64,000 bases of DNA from an uncultured Ruminococcus sp. (GTDB lineage Bacteria; Bacillota; Clostridia; Oscillospirales; Ruminococcaceae): NCBI GenBank assembly GCA_910579955.1, contig CAJTWE010000010.1, positions 1-64,000 on the forward strand. Direction: 5' to 3'. The translations under genes were made by a program, and so were the position numbers. The notes beneath the pieces were generated by a model, which was not told where the DNA came from, did no database searches, and saw only the letters and a program-made list of their open reading frames with translations. Of the stretch, positions 1 through 9,540 are shown in pieces (within the stretch, counting starts at the first letter, position 1; every line of letters begins with the position of its first letter).

Positions 1-1853
1 ACCCTGACCGTGAAGGGGAGGCAATATCATGGCATATTGCACAAATGCTTAATCTCGACATGGAGGACAATAATCGTGTTGAATTCAATGAGATTACAAA
101 AAGCGGTGTACAAAACGGTATGGCGCATCCTCATAAAATAGATGTTGACCTTGTAAACGCACAACAGGCAAGGCGTATTCTTGACCGTATTGTTGGATAT
201 AAGCTCAGTCCGTTTTTATGGAAAAAGGTTCGCCGTGGACTTTCAGCTGGAAGAGTACAGTCTGTTGCCGTTAGTCTTGTAGTTGATAGAGAAAATGAAA
301 TAAAGGCATTTGTGCCTCAGGAATACTGGTCTATTGATGCAAAGCTTTCAGCAAGTTCGTCAAAAAAGATATTTTCGGCAAAACTTACTTCGGTGGATGG
401 TAAACGTGTTGACAAAACCGAGATCGGTACAAAGGAAGAGGCAGACGCACTCCTTGCAAGACTTAATGAAGCTGAGTTTAAGGTCACAAAAGTCAAAAAA
501 CGTATTACAAAAAAGCATCCGTCAGCTCCATTCATTACATCCACGCTCCAGCAGGAGGCATCATATAAGCTGGGATTCCAGTCTAAGCGTACTATGAAGA
601 TCGCTCAGGAGCTTTATGAGGGCGTTGAAGTCGAAGGAATGGGTGCGATGGGTCTTATTACCTATATGAGAACCGACAGCCTTCGTATTTCTGATGAAGC
701 AAGAGATTCTGCTACTGATTATATCCGCAGCACATATGGCGATGATTATATTCCACCTGAGCCAAGAGTCTATAAATCAAAGAAAAATGCTCAGGATGCT
801 CATGAAGCTATTAGACCATCAATGCCGTCTCTTACACCTGCAAGACTGAAAATGAGTCTTACATCTGATCAGTTTAAGCTTTATAAGCTTATTTGGGAGA
901 GATTTATTGCAAGCCAGATGGCAGACGCTTCCCTTGATACTGTTTCTGTTGATATTATGGCAGACGGCTGTCTGTTTAAGGCAAGCGGTTCAACTGTACG
1001 TTTTGACGGTTTTACCGTTCTTTATGAAGAATCAAAGGATACAAAAAGTGAAAACAAGAATCTTCCTGAGCTTAATGAAGGGGATGTTTTAAAAGTTCGT
1101 TCTCTTGAAGGCAACCAGCATTTTACACAGCCGCCCGCACGTTTCACAGAAGCGTCTCTTATAAAAACTCTTGAAGAAAATGGTATTGGCAGACCAAGTA
1201 CCTATGCGCCGACTATAACAACTATCATATCAAGGCTTTATGTTGAGCGTGAGGGAAAGACGCTTAAACCTACAGTTCTCGGAGAAGTTACAACCGATCT
1301 TATGAAAGAACATTTTCAAAATATAGTTGACGCTGCATTTACAGCTAAAATGGAAAGCAATCTTGACGAGGTTGAACAGGGACAGCTTGATTGGGTAAGC
1401 GCACTTGATGAATTTTACGGTGACTTTGCTAAGACGCTTTCCGAGGCTGAAGAAAAGATGGAAGGCAAACGAGTTAAAGTTCCCGATGAGGAAACCGATA
1501 TTGTTTGTGAAAACTGCGGAAGAAATATGGTTATAAAAATCGGTAGATTCGGAAGATTTCTTGCCTGTCCAGGCTTCCCGGAATGTACTAATACAAAGAA
1601 GATAGTTCAGGAAACCCCGGGCAGCTGTCCTAAGTGCGGTGGAAAGATAATACTCAAAAAATCCAAGCGTGGCAGGAGCTTTTATGGCTGTGGAAATTAT
1701 CCTGAATGTGATTTTATGACATGGAATGTTCCTTTGGAGGAAAAGTGTCCTCAGTGCGGTTCAACTCTTTTCCAAAAGGGTGGTAAATCAGGACGAAAGA
1801 TTTGTGAAAAACAGGGCTGCGGTTATGATAGACCTGTAAACGGCGGAGAATAA
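1..1853 (+). CDS. topA: DNA topoisomerase I (5' end outside window)
   Basis: Type IA topoisomerase that relaxes negative supercoils through a covalent 5'-phosphotyrosine link. The gene is cut by the window edge: the reading frame is open from base 3 and already encodes the Toprim-region motif PDREGEAISWH, so the first ATG at 45 is internal. The active-site Tyr lies in GLITYMRTDS (codon 663-665). The C-terminus has three Cys4-type zinc ribbons: CENCG...CPGFPEC (about nt 1507-1600), CPKCG...CGNYPEC (1624-1720) and CPQCG...CEKQGCG (1744-1840). It is followed four bases later by trmFO, so the two are probably co-transcribed. The identification is secure; only the N-terminus is missing. Confidence 0.97.
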   Translation, partial: PDREGEAISWHIAQMLNLDMEDNNRVEFNEITKSGVQNGMAHPHKIDVDLVNAQQARRILDRIVGYKLSPFLWKKVRRGLSAGRVQSVAVSLVVDRENEIKAFVPQEYWSIDAKLSASSSKKIFSAKLTSVDGKRVDKTEIGTKEEADALLARLNEAEFKVTKVKKRITKKHPSAPFITSTLQQEASYKLGFQSKRTMKIAQELYEGVEVEGMGAMGLITYMRTDSLRISDEARDSATDYIRSTYGDDYIPPEPRVYKSKKNAQDAHEAIRPSMPSLTPARLKMSLTSDQFKLYKLIWERFIASQMADASLDTVSVDIMADGCLFKASGSTVRFDGFTVLYEESKDTKSENKNLPELNEGDVLKVRSLEGNQHFTQPPARFTEASLIKTLEENGIGRPSTYAPTITTIISRLYVEREGKTLKPTVLGEVTTDLMKEHFQNIVDAAFTAKMESNLDEVEQGQLDWVSALDEFYGDFAKTLSEAEEKMEGKRVKVPDEETDIVCENCGRNMVIKIGRFGRFLACPGFPECTNTKKIVQETPGSCPKCGGKIILKKSKRGRSFYGCGNYPECDFMTWNVPLEEKCPQCGSTLFQKGGKSGRKICEKQGCGYDRPVNGGE

Positions 1854-1857
1854 TAAT

Positions 1858-3177
1858 ATGGAAAATAAACAGAATATTTCGGTTATAGGCGGAGGGCTTG
1901 CAGGCTGTGAGGCTGCGTGGCAGCTTGCAGAAGCAGGCTTCCCTGTAACTGTCTATGAGATGAAGCCGCTGAAATTTACCCCGGCTCATCATTATAAAGG
2001 TCTGGCAGAGCTTGTATGTTCCAATTCTCTTAAAGCAGACCGCCTTGCGTCTGCGGCAGGACTTTTGAAAGCAGAAATGGAGAGAATGGGCTCACTGCTT
2101 ATCCCTTGCGCCAGAAAGGTATCCGTTCCGGCAGGGGGAGCGCTGGCAGTGGATCGTGAACTTTTTTCCGATATGGTGACAGAGAAGCTGACTTCTCATC
2201 CGCTTATAACGATTAAGTCCGAAGAGGTAACGACTCTTCCGTCATCACCAGCTGTCATAGCAAGCGGCCCTCTTACTGCTGACGGACTTGCTAAAAGCAT
2301 TGAGGAAAAATGCGGTCAGAGACTTAGCTTTTTTGATGCAGCTGCGCCTATCGTGACTTATGAAAGTCTTGATAAGGATGTTACATTCTTTGCTGCACGT
2401 TATGACCGAGGAGATGCAGATTATATAAATTGTCCCATGAACAGGGAAGAGTACCTTGCATTTTACGAAGCTCTTGTAAATGCGGAGCGTGCGCCGCTTA
2501 GTGAGTTCGACAAGGAAATCTTCCGTGTCTATGAAGGCTGCATGCCAATTGAAGTTCTGGCTTCTAGAGGAGAGGATACTATGAGATTCGGTCCTCTAAA
2601 ACCTGTTGGACTTAGAGATCCACGTACAGGAAAAAGACCATATGCAGTGGTTCAGCTAAGACGTGAAAATAGTCAGGGTACACTTTTTAATTTGGTGGGA
2701 TTTCAGACAAATCTTAAATTTCCTGAACAAAAGAGAGTATTTTCAATGATCCCCGGTCTTGCAAATGCTGACTTTATGAGATATGGTGTAATGCACAGAA
2801 ACTCATTCCTTGACAGTCCAAGACTTTTGAGTTCTGATTATTCTCTTAAAAGTGATCCGCTTCTTTTCTTTGCCGGACAGATAACCGGCGTTGAGGGCTA
2901 CATAGAATCAGCTGCAAGTGGAATAATGGCAGGTAAGAATCTGGCAAGAAAACTTTTGGGTAAAGAACCGCTTACATTGCCAAGAGAAACAATGATGGGT
3001 GCACTTGCTGCGTATATAAGCGATGCAAGCGTTCGGGAATTTCAGCCTATGGGATGCAATATGGGCATATTGCCCGATTTGCCGGAACGCATAAGAGATA
3101 AAAAAGCAAAATATCAGGCATATGCAGACAGAGCCTTGAAGGCTTTGAAAGAATACTTATCAGTAAAGGAAGTGTGA
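1858..3177 (+). CDS. trmFO: Methylenetetrahydrofolate-tRNA-(uracil-5-)-methyltransferase TrmFO
   Basis: Folate- and FAD-dependent enzyme that makes m5U54 in the T-loop of tRNAs. The 439-residue product is full length for the family. It opens with the FAD-binding GGGLAGCEAAW motif near residue 11 and carries the family motif CSNSLKAD near residue 54. The GFQTNLKFPEQKRVF and FAGQITGVEGY stretches are also typical of TrmFO/Gid proteins. A topA-trmFO pair is common in Firmicutes; here the gap is four bases, which suggests translational coupling. No anomalies were seen. Confidence 0.97.
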   Translation: MENKQNISVIGGGLAGCEAAWQLAEAGFPVTVYEMKPLKFTPAHHYKGLAELVCSNSLKADRLASAAGLLKAEMERMGSLLIPCARKVSVPAGGALAVDRELFSDMVTEKLTSHPLITIKSEEVTTLPSSPAVIASGPLTADGLAKSIEEKCGQRLSFFDAAAPIVTYESLDKDVTFFAARYDRGDADYINCPMNREEYLAFYEALVNAERAPLSEFDKEIFRVYEGCMPIEVLASRGEDTMRFGPLKPVGLRDPRTGKRPYAVVQLRRENSQGTLFNLVGFQTNLKFPEQKRVFSMIPGLANADFMRYGVMHRNSFLDSPRLLSSDYSLKSDPLLFFAGQITGVEGYIESAASGIMAGKNLARKLLGKEPLTLPRETMMGALAAYISDASVREFQPMGCNMGILPDLPERIRDKKAKYQAYADRALKALKEYLSVKEV

Positions 3178-3182
3178 AATAG

Positions 3183-4178
3183 ATGAACATCATAGTAGAT
3201 GCATTCGGCGGAGATCATGCACCGCTTGAAGTTATCAAAGGCGGTGCTATGGCAGCACGTGATCTGGGTGTAAAAGTAACTCTCGTGGGTGATGATGAGG
3301 TTATTCACAGATGTGCAAGGGAAAATGATATTTCACTTGATGGGGTAGATATTATTCATGCAGAAAAGTCATTTGATATACACGAAGAACCGGTTTCTCT
3401 TATAAAAGAACATTCAGACAGTTCAATGGCTGTTGGAATGAAGGCGCTCAGTCAGGGAAAGGGAGATGCTTTTGTATCCGCAGGAAGCAGCGGTGCGTTG
3501 GTTGTAGGTTCAACATTTATTGTAAAGAGGATAAAGGGAATAAAGCGTGTAGCACTTGCACCTATCATGCCTACGGCAAATAAGCCTTTTATTCTTCTTG
3601 ATGGCGGCGCTAATAATGATTGTCGTCCTGAGATGCTTGTACAGTTTGCAATTATGGGCAGTGCATATATGGAGAGAGTAATGGGAATAAAAAAACCAGT
3701 AGTAAAGCTTCTCAATATAGGCTCAGAGGAAACAAAGGGCAGAGAATTTGATCTTGAAGCATACAAGCTTCTTGAAAAAGCACCTGTAAACTTTTGCGGC
3801 AATGCGGAAGCAAGGGAGCTTCCTTTCGGTACAGCGGATGTTATAGTAGCTGATGGTTTTACAGGCAATGTTGCTTTGAAGCTTTATGAAGGCATGGGTA
3901 AATTTATGGCAAGCGAGCTTAAAAATAATATTTTTGCAGGTTCAGGAAAGCTTGCAGCTCTTCTTGTTATGAGCAAAATAAAAAAGCTTTCACGTAAGCT
4001 TGACTATAAATCTGTTGGTGGTGCGCTTATGATAGGTGCGTCAAAGCCGGTCATTAAAGCCCACGGCAGTTCTGATGCACAGGCATTTTATAATGCTATA
4101 CGTCAGGCAAGAGATTGTGTCAAGGGAAATATGATTGCTGCCATTTCCGAAAATGTTTGCAGTGTGCAGAAAGGTTGA
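3183..4178 (+). CDS. plsX: Phosphate acyltransferase PlsX
   Basis: Converts acyl-ACP to acyl-phosphate, the first step of the PlsX/PlsY route to phosphatidic acid at the membrane. The 331-residue protein starts with the family signature DAFGGDHAP and contains the Gly-rich GSSGALVVGSTF and DGFTGNVALKLYEG segments typical of PlsX. It lies five bases after trmFO and just before rnc. Many Firmicutes have acpP between plsX and rnc; there is no acpP here, so the acyl carrier protein must be encoded elsewhere. Confidence 0.96.
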   Translation: MNIIVDAFGGDHAPLEVIKGGAMAARDLGVKVTLVGDDEVIHRCARENDISLDGVDIIHAEKSFDIHEEPVSLIKEHSDSSMAVGMKALSQGKGDAFVSAGSSGALVVGSTFIVKRIKGIKRVALAPIMPTANKPFILLDGGANNDCRPEMLVQFAIMGSAYMERVMGIKKPVVKLLNIGSEETKGREFDLEAYKLLEKAPVNFCGNAEARELPFGTADVIVADGFTGNVALKLYEGMGKFMASELKNNIFAGSGKLAALLVMSKIKKLSRKLDYKSVGGALMIGASKPVIKAHGSSDAQAFYNAIRQARDCVKGNMIAAISENVCSVQKG

Positions 4179-4186
4179 TAGAGATC

Positions 4187-4897
4187 ATGGAACAGATGTG
4201 TTGTGAAGAACTTGGTCGTTTTGAAAAATATATCAATTACAGTTTCAAGAATAAGCAGCTTCTTGAGGAAGCGCTTTCACATTCTTCCTATGCAAATGAA
4301 AAGAAAAAGTGTCGATCAAGCAATGAACGTCTTGAATTTTTAGGAGACAGTGTGCTGTCTATCATAGTATCCGATTATTTGTTTTCCAATTATAAGGAAA
4401 TGCCCGAGGGTGAGCTTACAAAGCTAAGAGCGTCTCTTGTATGCGAAAAGGCGCTTCATGTTTTTGCAAAAGAGATACATCTCGGTGAATTTATTCTTCT
4501 CGGCAAGGGTGAAGAGCATACGGGAGGAAGAGAACGTTCTTCTATTTTAGCAGATGCTTTTGAAGCCGTTATCGCTGCTATTTATCTTGATGGCGGAATG
4601 GAAGCAGCCTCAAAGCATGTGCTGAGATTTATCCCTAAACACGCAGAGAAAAGCAATAAGATTTGTTTCCGTGATTATAAGACCGTGTTGCAGGAGATCA
4701 TTCAAAAAAATCCTGAGGAAAAGGTTGAATATATTCTTGCAGGAGAATGCGGTCCGGATCATGATAAGGCATTTACGGTAAACGTATGTCTTAACTCAAA
4801 CGTTATAGGTACAGGAACTGGAAAGAGCAAAAAGTCAGCTGAACAAATGGCTGCAAAGGAAGCTCTTATGCTTATGGGTTATGAAGAAGCACTCTAA
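4187..4897 (+). CDS. rnc: Ribonuclease III
   Basis: Double-strand-specific endoribonuclease for rRNA and mRNA processing. I chose the ATG at 4187 (236 residues, starting MEQMCCEELGRF) because upstream in-frame starts lie inside plsX and would add a tail unlike the family. The catalytic signature NERLEFLGDSVLS is near residue 45, a second acidic cluster LADAFEAVIAAIYLDGG near residue 122, and a C-terminal double-stranded-RNA-binding domain ends in GKSKKSAEQMAAKEAL. The gene overlaps the next one by 17 bases. It is complete and ordinary. Confidence 0.95.
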   Translation: MEQMCCEELGRFEKYINYSFKNKQLLEEALSHSSYANEKKKCRSSNERLEFLGDSVLSIIVSDYLFSNYKEMPEGELTKLRASLVCEKALHVFAKEIHLGEFILLGKGEEHTGGRERSSILADAFEAVIAAIYLDGGMEAASKHVLRFIPKHAEKSNKICFRDYKTVLQEIIQKNPEEKVEYILAGECGPDHDKAFTVNVCLNSNVIGTGTGKSKKSAEQMAAKEALMLMGYEEAL

Positions 4898-5990
4898 TTT
4901 AGCGTTTTTTATTCCACATATGGGATGTCCCAATATGTGCAGCTTTTGTGATCAGAAGGCTATAAGTGGTACTGTGAAAGCACCCTCACCAGCTGAAATA
5001 GCTTCTCAGTGCAAAGAAAGTCTTGATAGCGGTATTGATGGCAGGAATTCTGAGATAGCGTTTTTTGGCGGCAGCTTTACTGCAATACCATTAAAAGAAA
5101 TGACAGCTTATCTTGAAGCTGTTCAGCCGTTTCTTGGAGAATATGGATTTTCCGGTATTCGTATTTCTACAAGACCTGACGCACTACCTGAGGATATACT
5201 TCTTACTCTGAAAAAATACGGTGTCACTGCCATAGAACTTGGTGCGCAGAGTATGTCGGATAAAGTGCTTACACTCAATCGCCGTGGTCACAGTGCGGCT
5301 GATATTGCCGATGCTGCAAGAAGAATAAAGCAGCACGGATTTTCACTTGGACTACAGATGATGTACGGCCTTTATGGCAGTACAAGTTCTGATGAAGAAT
5401 ACACCTTGTCGGAGTGTATATCTATGAATCCTGATACAATGAGAATATATCCCGTTGTTGTTTTGGAGGGTACGCATTTAGGCGAGCTTTATAAAAGTGG
5501 TAAATATATTTTGCCGTCATGGGAAGATATGATAGACTTTACAGCTCGTGCGATATGTCGGTTGAAACAAAAAGGCATTGCTCTTATAAGATGTGGGCTT
5601 CATGCTGAAAAAGGCATGGAAGAGCGTATTATTGGAGGCTTTTATCATCCGGCATTAAAGGAAATGGCGCTTGAAAAGCTTTATCTTTCTAAAATGCTTA
5701 GCTGGGCAGAGAATTATAGTGATATTCTCAAAAACAGAGGAAAAGGTGATTATGTACTTTTTGAAGTAGCTAAAGGCAAAGCAGGTGTTACGGCAGGACA
5801 TAACAAGGAAAATAAAAGACTGTTTTCCACGGCGGCTTTTGGCACAGGTGTTAAGATCGCTGAAAGAAATGATTTTTCGGATGAAAAGCTGCGAATATCC
5901 TTTTGCAAAGGTTCAGATAGTACCATGACAGAAACACTCGGAGAGGAAGTGTACGATGTATTTAAGATCACTGGAATTACAGGGCTTTAA
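4881..5990 (+). CDS. Elp3-like radical SAM protein of unknown substrate
   Basis: Radical S-adenosylmethionine enzyme of 369 residues. The [4Fe-4S]-binding CX3CX2C is at Cys16, Cys20 and Cys23 (GCPNMCSFC). FFGGSFTAIP and RISTRPDAL follow, then IELGAQSMSDKVL and RRGHSAADI, the arrangement seen in the Elp3/HemN-type radical SAM branch. There is no acetyltransferase domain, unlike true Elp3. The gene overlaps rnc upstream and smc downstream (35 bases), so it is translationally embedded in the rnc-smc unit. Such genes occur in this spot in other Clostridia, but I know no established substrate. RNA modification is a guess from family resemblance only. Confidence 0.8.
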   Translation: MKKHSNLAFFIPHMGCPNMCSFCDQKAISGTVKAPSPAEIASQCKESLDSGIDGRNSEIAFFGGSFTAIPLKEMTAYLEAVQPFLGEYGFSGIRISTRPDALPEDILLTLKKYGVTAIELGAQSMSDKVLTLNRRGHSAADIADAARRIKQHGFSLGLQMMYGLYGSTSSDEEYTLSECISMNPDTMRIYPVVVLEGTHLGELYKSGKYILPSWEDMIDFTARAICRLKQKGIALIRCGLHAEKGMEERIIGGFYHPALKEMALEKLYLSKMLSWAENYSDILKNRGKGDYVLFEVAKGKAGVTAGHNKENKRLFSTAAFGTGVKIAERNDFSDEKLRISFCKGSDSTMTETLGEEVYDVFKITGITGL

Positions 5991-8900
5991 ATCTTTTCCG
6001 GATAAAATAAAGCTGAATTTCGACTCAGGTCTGACGGCTGTAGTAGGGCCGAACGGCAGCGGAAAGAGTAATATCGGCGATGCGGTAAGATGGGTACTGG
6101 GAGAGCAGTCCACCAAGACACTGCGTGGCAACAAGATGGAAGATGTTATTTTTTCCGGTACCAAGCAGCGGAAGCCTACAGGTTTTGCAGCAGTTACTTT
6201 GAATATTGATAACCATTCAGGTATTCTCGGCGATGAGTACGGAGAAGAGGTAAGTGTTACACGAAAGCTCTACCGCAGCGGTGAGAGTGAGTATCGTATA
6301 AATGGCAAGTCTGTTCGTCTTAAAGATGTAAATGAATTGTTTATGGATACCGGCATGGGACGTGACGGCTACTCTATCATAGGACAGGGCCGCATTGCAG
6401 AGATTGTAAGTGCTAAAAGCTCTGAAAGACGTGATATATTTGAGGAAGCAGCTGGTGTTTCAAAATTTCGATATAAAAAAGAAGAAGCAGAAAGACGACT
6501 TGCAAGTGCTGAGGATAATCTGTCCAGACTTCGTGATATTGCAGCTGAGCTTGAGGGAAGAGTTGAACCTCTTCGTTTGCAGGCTGAAAAGGCAAAGAAA
6601 TTTCTTGTTCTTGCAGAGGAGCAAAAACAGCTTGAAGTATCTCTTTGGGTACAGCAATCAGATGCTCTTAGAAAAAAAATTGATACACTGTCTGATGAGC
6701 TGCTTGAAGCAAAGGCTCAGTATGAGAACATAGAGAGAGATCTTGAAGCAGATGAGACTAAGGTACAGGATGGCTACAGACGCTTGCAAGAAAGCAGCGT
6801 TAAAATAGAAACTCTGCGTGGGGAAATCCGTCGTGCAGAAGAGGAAACTGCACAGCTTTCGTCATTGCTTGCTGTTTGTGAAAATGATGTTGAGCATGCT
6901 CTTGTAAATATGGGAGTACTCGAGGCTCAGGCAAAGGAAATATCCGGTACATCCGATAATGCAGTAAAATATGTAAGTCAGCTGCTTGAAAGAGAAGAAA
7001 AGCTTCATCGTCAGGAGATAGCGCTTCGTGTTGAAGCAGAGCAGCTTCAGCATGATTGGGAAAGACTGGAAGAAAGGTCAGTTCAGCTTGGAACGGGCTT
7101 TGATGAAACCGGTCAGAAGCTGCAGGAACTCTATGTAAAACAGGGACAATATCGTGTACAGAGTGAAACTCTTATACGTCAACATGAAGAATATACAGCA
7201 CAGCTTACCACAAGCAATATGCGCATAGCAGCAATTGCAGAAGAGAAGGAAAATCAATCTGCCGAAGCTAAAAAGTGGGAAGATACTTTTAAAAGTGCAG
7301 ATGCAAGGCTTACAGAGCTTGGTGAAAGCTTTAATAAGCATCAGGAGTTGTGCGGCAGTGCACTAAGGCAGACAGACGCACTGCGAACAGAAAGCAATCA
7401 TATAGCTTTTTCTATCCGTGAAAAGCAGCAAAGAAGAAAACTTCTTACCGATATGGAACAGAACATGGAGGGCTTTGCAGGAAGTGTAAAGGCTATTCTT
7501 CGTGCAGACGGCGGACAGCCCGGCGGTGTTCACGGAACTGTTGCACAGTGTATTGAAACAGATAAAAGATGTGGTATTGCCATTGAAACGGCTCTTGGCG
7601 GTGCAATGCAGAATCTCATTGTAGATGATGAATCGGCTGCTAAAAAGTGGATTCGCTTTCTGGCACAGCATAAGGCGGGCAGAGCTACATTTTTGCCTGT
7701 TACATCTGTTAAAGGCAAGGTTATGCAGGAATACGGACTTGAAAACGAACAAGGATTTGTTGACTATGCTTATAAACTTGTTCGTTATAATCCGATTCAT
7801 GATGGAATAGTTCGTTCACTTCTTGGAAGAATCGTTGTTGTAGAAAATCTTGACTATGCCTCTGATATTGCAAAAAAATATGGTTATAGATTTAGAATAG
7901 TTACCCTTGATGGACAAGTAGTTAATGCAGGCGGTTCATTTACAGGCGGCTCTTCGCAGAGAAGCGGCGGTATGCTTACAAGAAAAACTGAGATAAACTT
8001 TCTCAGTAATGAGATAGCAGATTTGGAGAAACGTCAGAAAGAAAATGCAGATAAATTATCTCAGGCAGAAGCAGAAACTGCAAAAATGAACGAGATCATA
8101 GAAAAGCTCAGACAAGAATGTGCAAAAGCACAATCAAATCAGATGCAGGCAAAGGCTGAACTGGAAAAGCAGCAGTATCTTTTGGCACAGATAGCGGAGA
8201 AACAGCAGGAGCTTGAATCGCAGCAGCTTGAGCTTAGTGAAAAATTATCTCAGTCAAATCTTGAATATGACAGAGTACAAACGTGTCTTAAAAAAGTATC
8301 AGATGAGATAAAGATAACTCAGATGGATATGGAAGAAACGCAAGGCATGCGTGACAGCCTGCGTGCAGAGCAGAATGACCTTGCAGAAAAACGAGCGCAG
8401 ATGCGTATCCAGACGGCGGCTCTTGAAAAGGATATGGATGCACTTCACAAGGATCTGGATAATGCTGAAAATCAGCAGAAAACTGCTAAAGAAAGAGCTA
8501 TTCGTATAAGAGAAGAGCTTTCACAGAATCATAAGCTTATTTCTGATAAGAGACAGGAAGCAGAAAGGTCAAGGCAGAAGATCAGTCAGCTTGAAGAAAA
8601 ATGCAAAAAGTCGTCTGATGAGGTTGAGCACTGGAAAAAAGTCCACGATACAGAAAATCAGCAGATACGTCAGATTCAAGAGGGGATGAAAGCCACAAAT
8701 GCTGCAAAGGAAAAATATGCAGGTACAGTAACACGTCTTGAAGAAAGAAAAATCTCTGTTCAGAGTGAATACGACGGGATAATCCACCGACTTCTTGAAC
8801 AGTATGAGCTTACACGTTCCGAAGCAGCCGCCATTGCAAAGCCTCTTGAAGATATTGCAGCGTCGCAGCGAGAGCTTGCTTCATTAAAGGGTAAGATACG

Positions 8901-9519
8901 CAGCCTTGGAAGTGTAAATGTTGCGGCTATTGAGGAATATAAAGAGGTTTCTGAGCGATGGAAGTTTTTGACAGCGCAGATGAAGGATGCAGAAAATGCA
9001 AAGAATGAACTTGAAAAGCTTATTTCGGAACTTACAGAAGAAATGCAGCATATATTCTCGGAGAGCTTTGCAGAGATAAACAAGAATTTTAAGGAGATCT
9101 TTTTAGATCTGTTTGGAGGCGGAGAGGCAAATCTTAGCCTTTCCGATCCTGATAATGTTCTTGAATCCGGCATAGATATACACGTTGCACCGCCCGGAAA
9201 GGTCATAAAGAGCCTTATATCACTTTCCGGAGGAGAGCAGTCTTTTGTTGCTATTGCGATTTACTTTGCAATACTCAAACTTCGTCCGTCACCGTTTTGC
9301 ATTCTGGACGAGATAGATGCAGCGCTTGATGAGGGCAATGTTCGTAAATATGCGCAGTATCTTCATCATTTTACGGATACAACCCAGTTTATTCTTGTAA
9401 CGCATAGACGAAGTGCTATGGAAGAAGCGAAGGTGCTGTATGGTGTTACAATGCAGGAAAATGGTGTGTCAAAGCTTTTGCGTATGGAACAGGATGAATT
9501 TGAAGCTGAAACATCATAA
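5956..9519 (+). CDS. smc: Chromosome segregation ATPase SMC
   Basis: Long coiled-coil ATPase that organises and segregates the chromosome with ScpA and ScpB (both also in this window). It has 1187 residues, the usual length. The N-terminal Walker A is GPNGSGKSN near residue 32. Two long coiled-coil arms flank a hinge at about residues 500-680 (GVHGTVAQCIETDKRCG ... GGSFTGGSSQRSGG). The C-terminal head has the ABC signature LSGGEQSFVAIAIYF and Walker B CILDEIDAALD. The start at 5956 follows GAGAGGAAG and gives MYLRSLELQGFKSF, matching the family N-terminus. It overlaps the radical SAM gene and precedes ftsY, a standard Firmicute order. Confidence 0.98.
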   Translation: MYLRSLELQGFKSFPDKIKLNFDSGLTAVVGPNGSGKSNIGDAVRWVLGEQSTKTLRGNKMEDVIFSGTKQRKPTGFAAVTLNIDNHSGILGDEYGEEVSVTRKLYRSGESEYRINGKSVRLKDVNELFMDTGMGRDGYSIIGQGRIAEIVSAKSSERRDIFEEAAGVSKFRYKKEEAERRLASAEDNLSRLRDIAAELEGRVEPLRLQAEKAKKFLVLAEEQKQLEVSLWVQQSDALRKKIDTLSDELLEAKAQYENIERDLEADETKVQDGYRRLQESSVKIETLRGEIRRAEEETAQLSSLLAVCENDVEHALVNMGVLEAQAKEISGTSDNAVKYVSQLLEREEKLHRQEIALRVEAEQLQHDWERLEERSVQLGTGFDETGQKLQELYVKQGQYRVQSETLIRQHEEYTAQLTTSNMRIAAIAEEKENQSAEAKKWEDTFKSADARLTELGESFNKHQELCGSALRQTDALRTESNHIAFSIREKQQRRKLLTDMEQNMEGFAGSVKAILRADGGQPGGVHGTVAQCIETDKRCGIAIETALGGAMQNLIVDDESAAKKWIRFLAQHKAGRATFLPVTSVKGKVMQEYGLENEQGFVDYAYKLVRYNPIHDGIVRSLLGRIVVVENLDYASDIAKKYGYRFRIVTLDGQVVNAGGSFTGGSSQRSGGMLTRKTEINFLSNEIADLEKRQKENADKLSQAEAETAKMNEIIEKLRQECAKAQSNQMQAKAELEKQQYLLAQIAEKQQELESQQLELSEKLSQSNLEYDRVQTCLKKVSDEIKITQMDMEETQGMRDSLRAEQNDLAEKRAQMRIQTAALEKDMDALHKDLDNAENQQKTAKERAIRIREELSQNHKLISDKRQEAERSRQKISQLEEKCKKSSDEVEHWKKVHDTENQQIRQIQEGMKATNAAKEKYAGTVTRLEERKISVQSEYDGIIHRLLEQYELTRSEAAAIAKPLEDIAASQRELASLKGKIRSLGSVNVAAIEEYKEVSERWKFLTAQMKDAENAKNELEKLISELTEEMQHIFSESFAEINKNFKEIFLDLFGGGEANLSLSDPDNVLESGIDIHVAPPGKVIKSLISLSGGEQSFVAIAIYFAILKLRPSPFCILDEIDAALDEGNVRKYAQYLHHFTDTTQFILVTHRRSAMEEAKVLYGVTMQENGVSKLLRMEQDEFEAETS

Positions 9520-9540
9520 ATATAGAAAGGAAGTATAATT

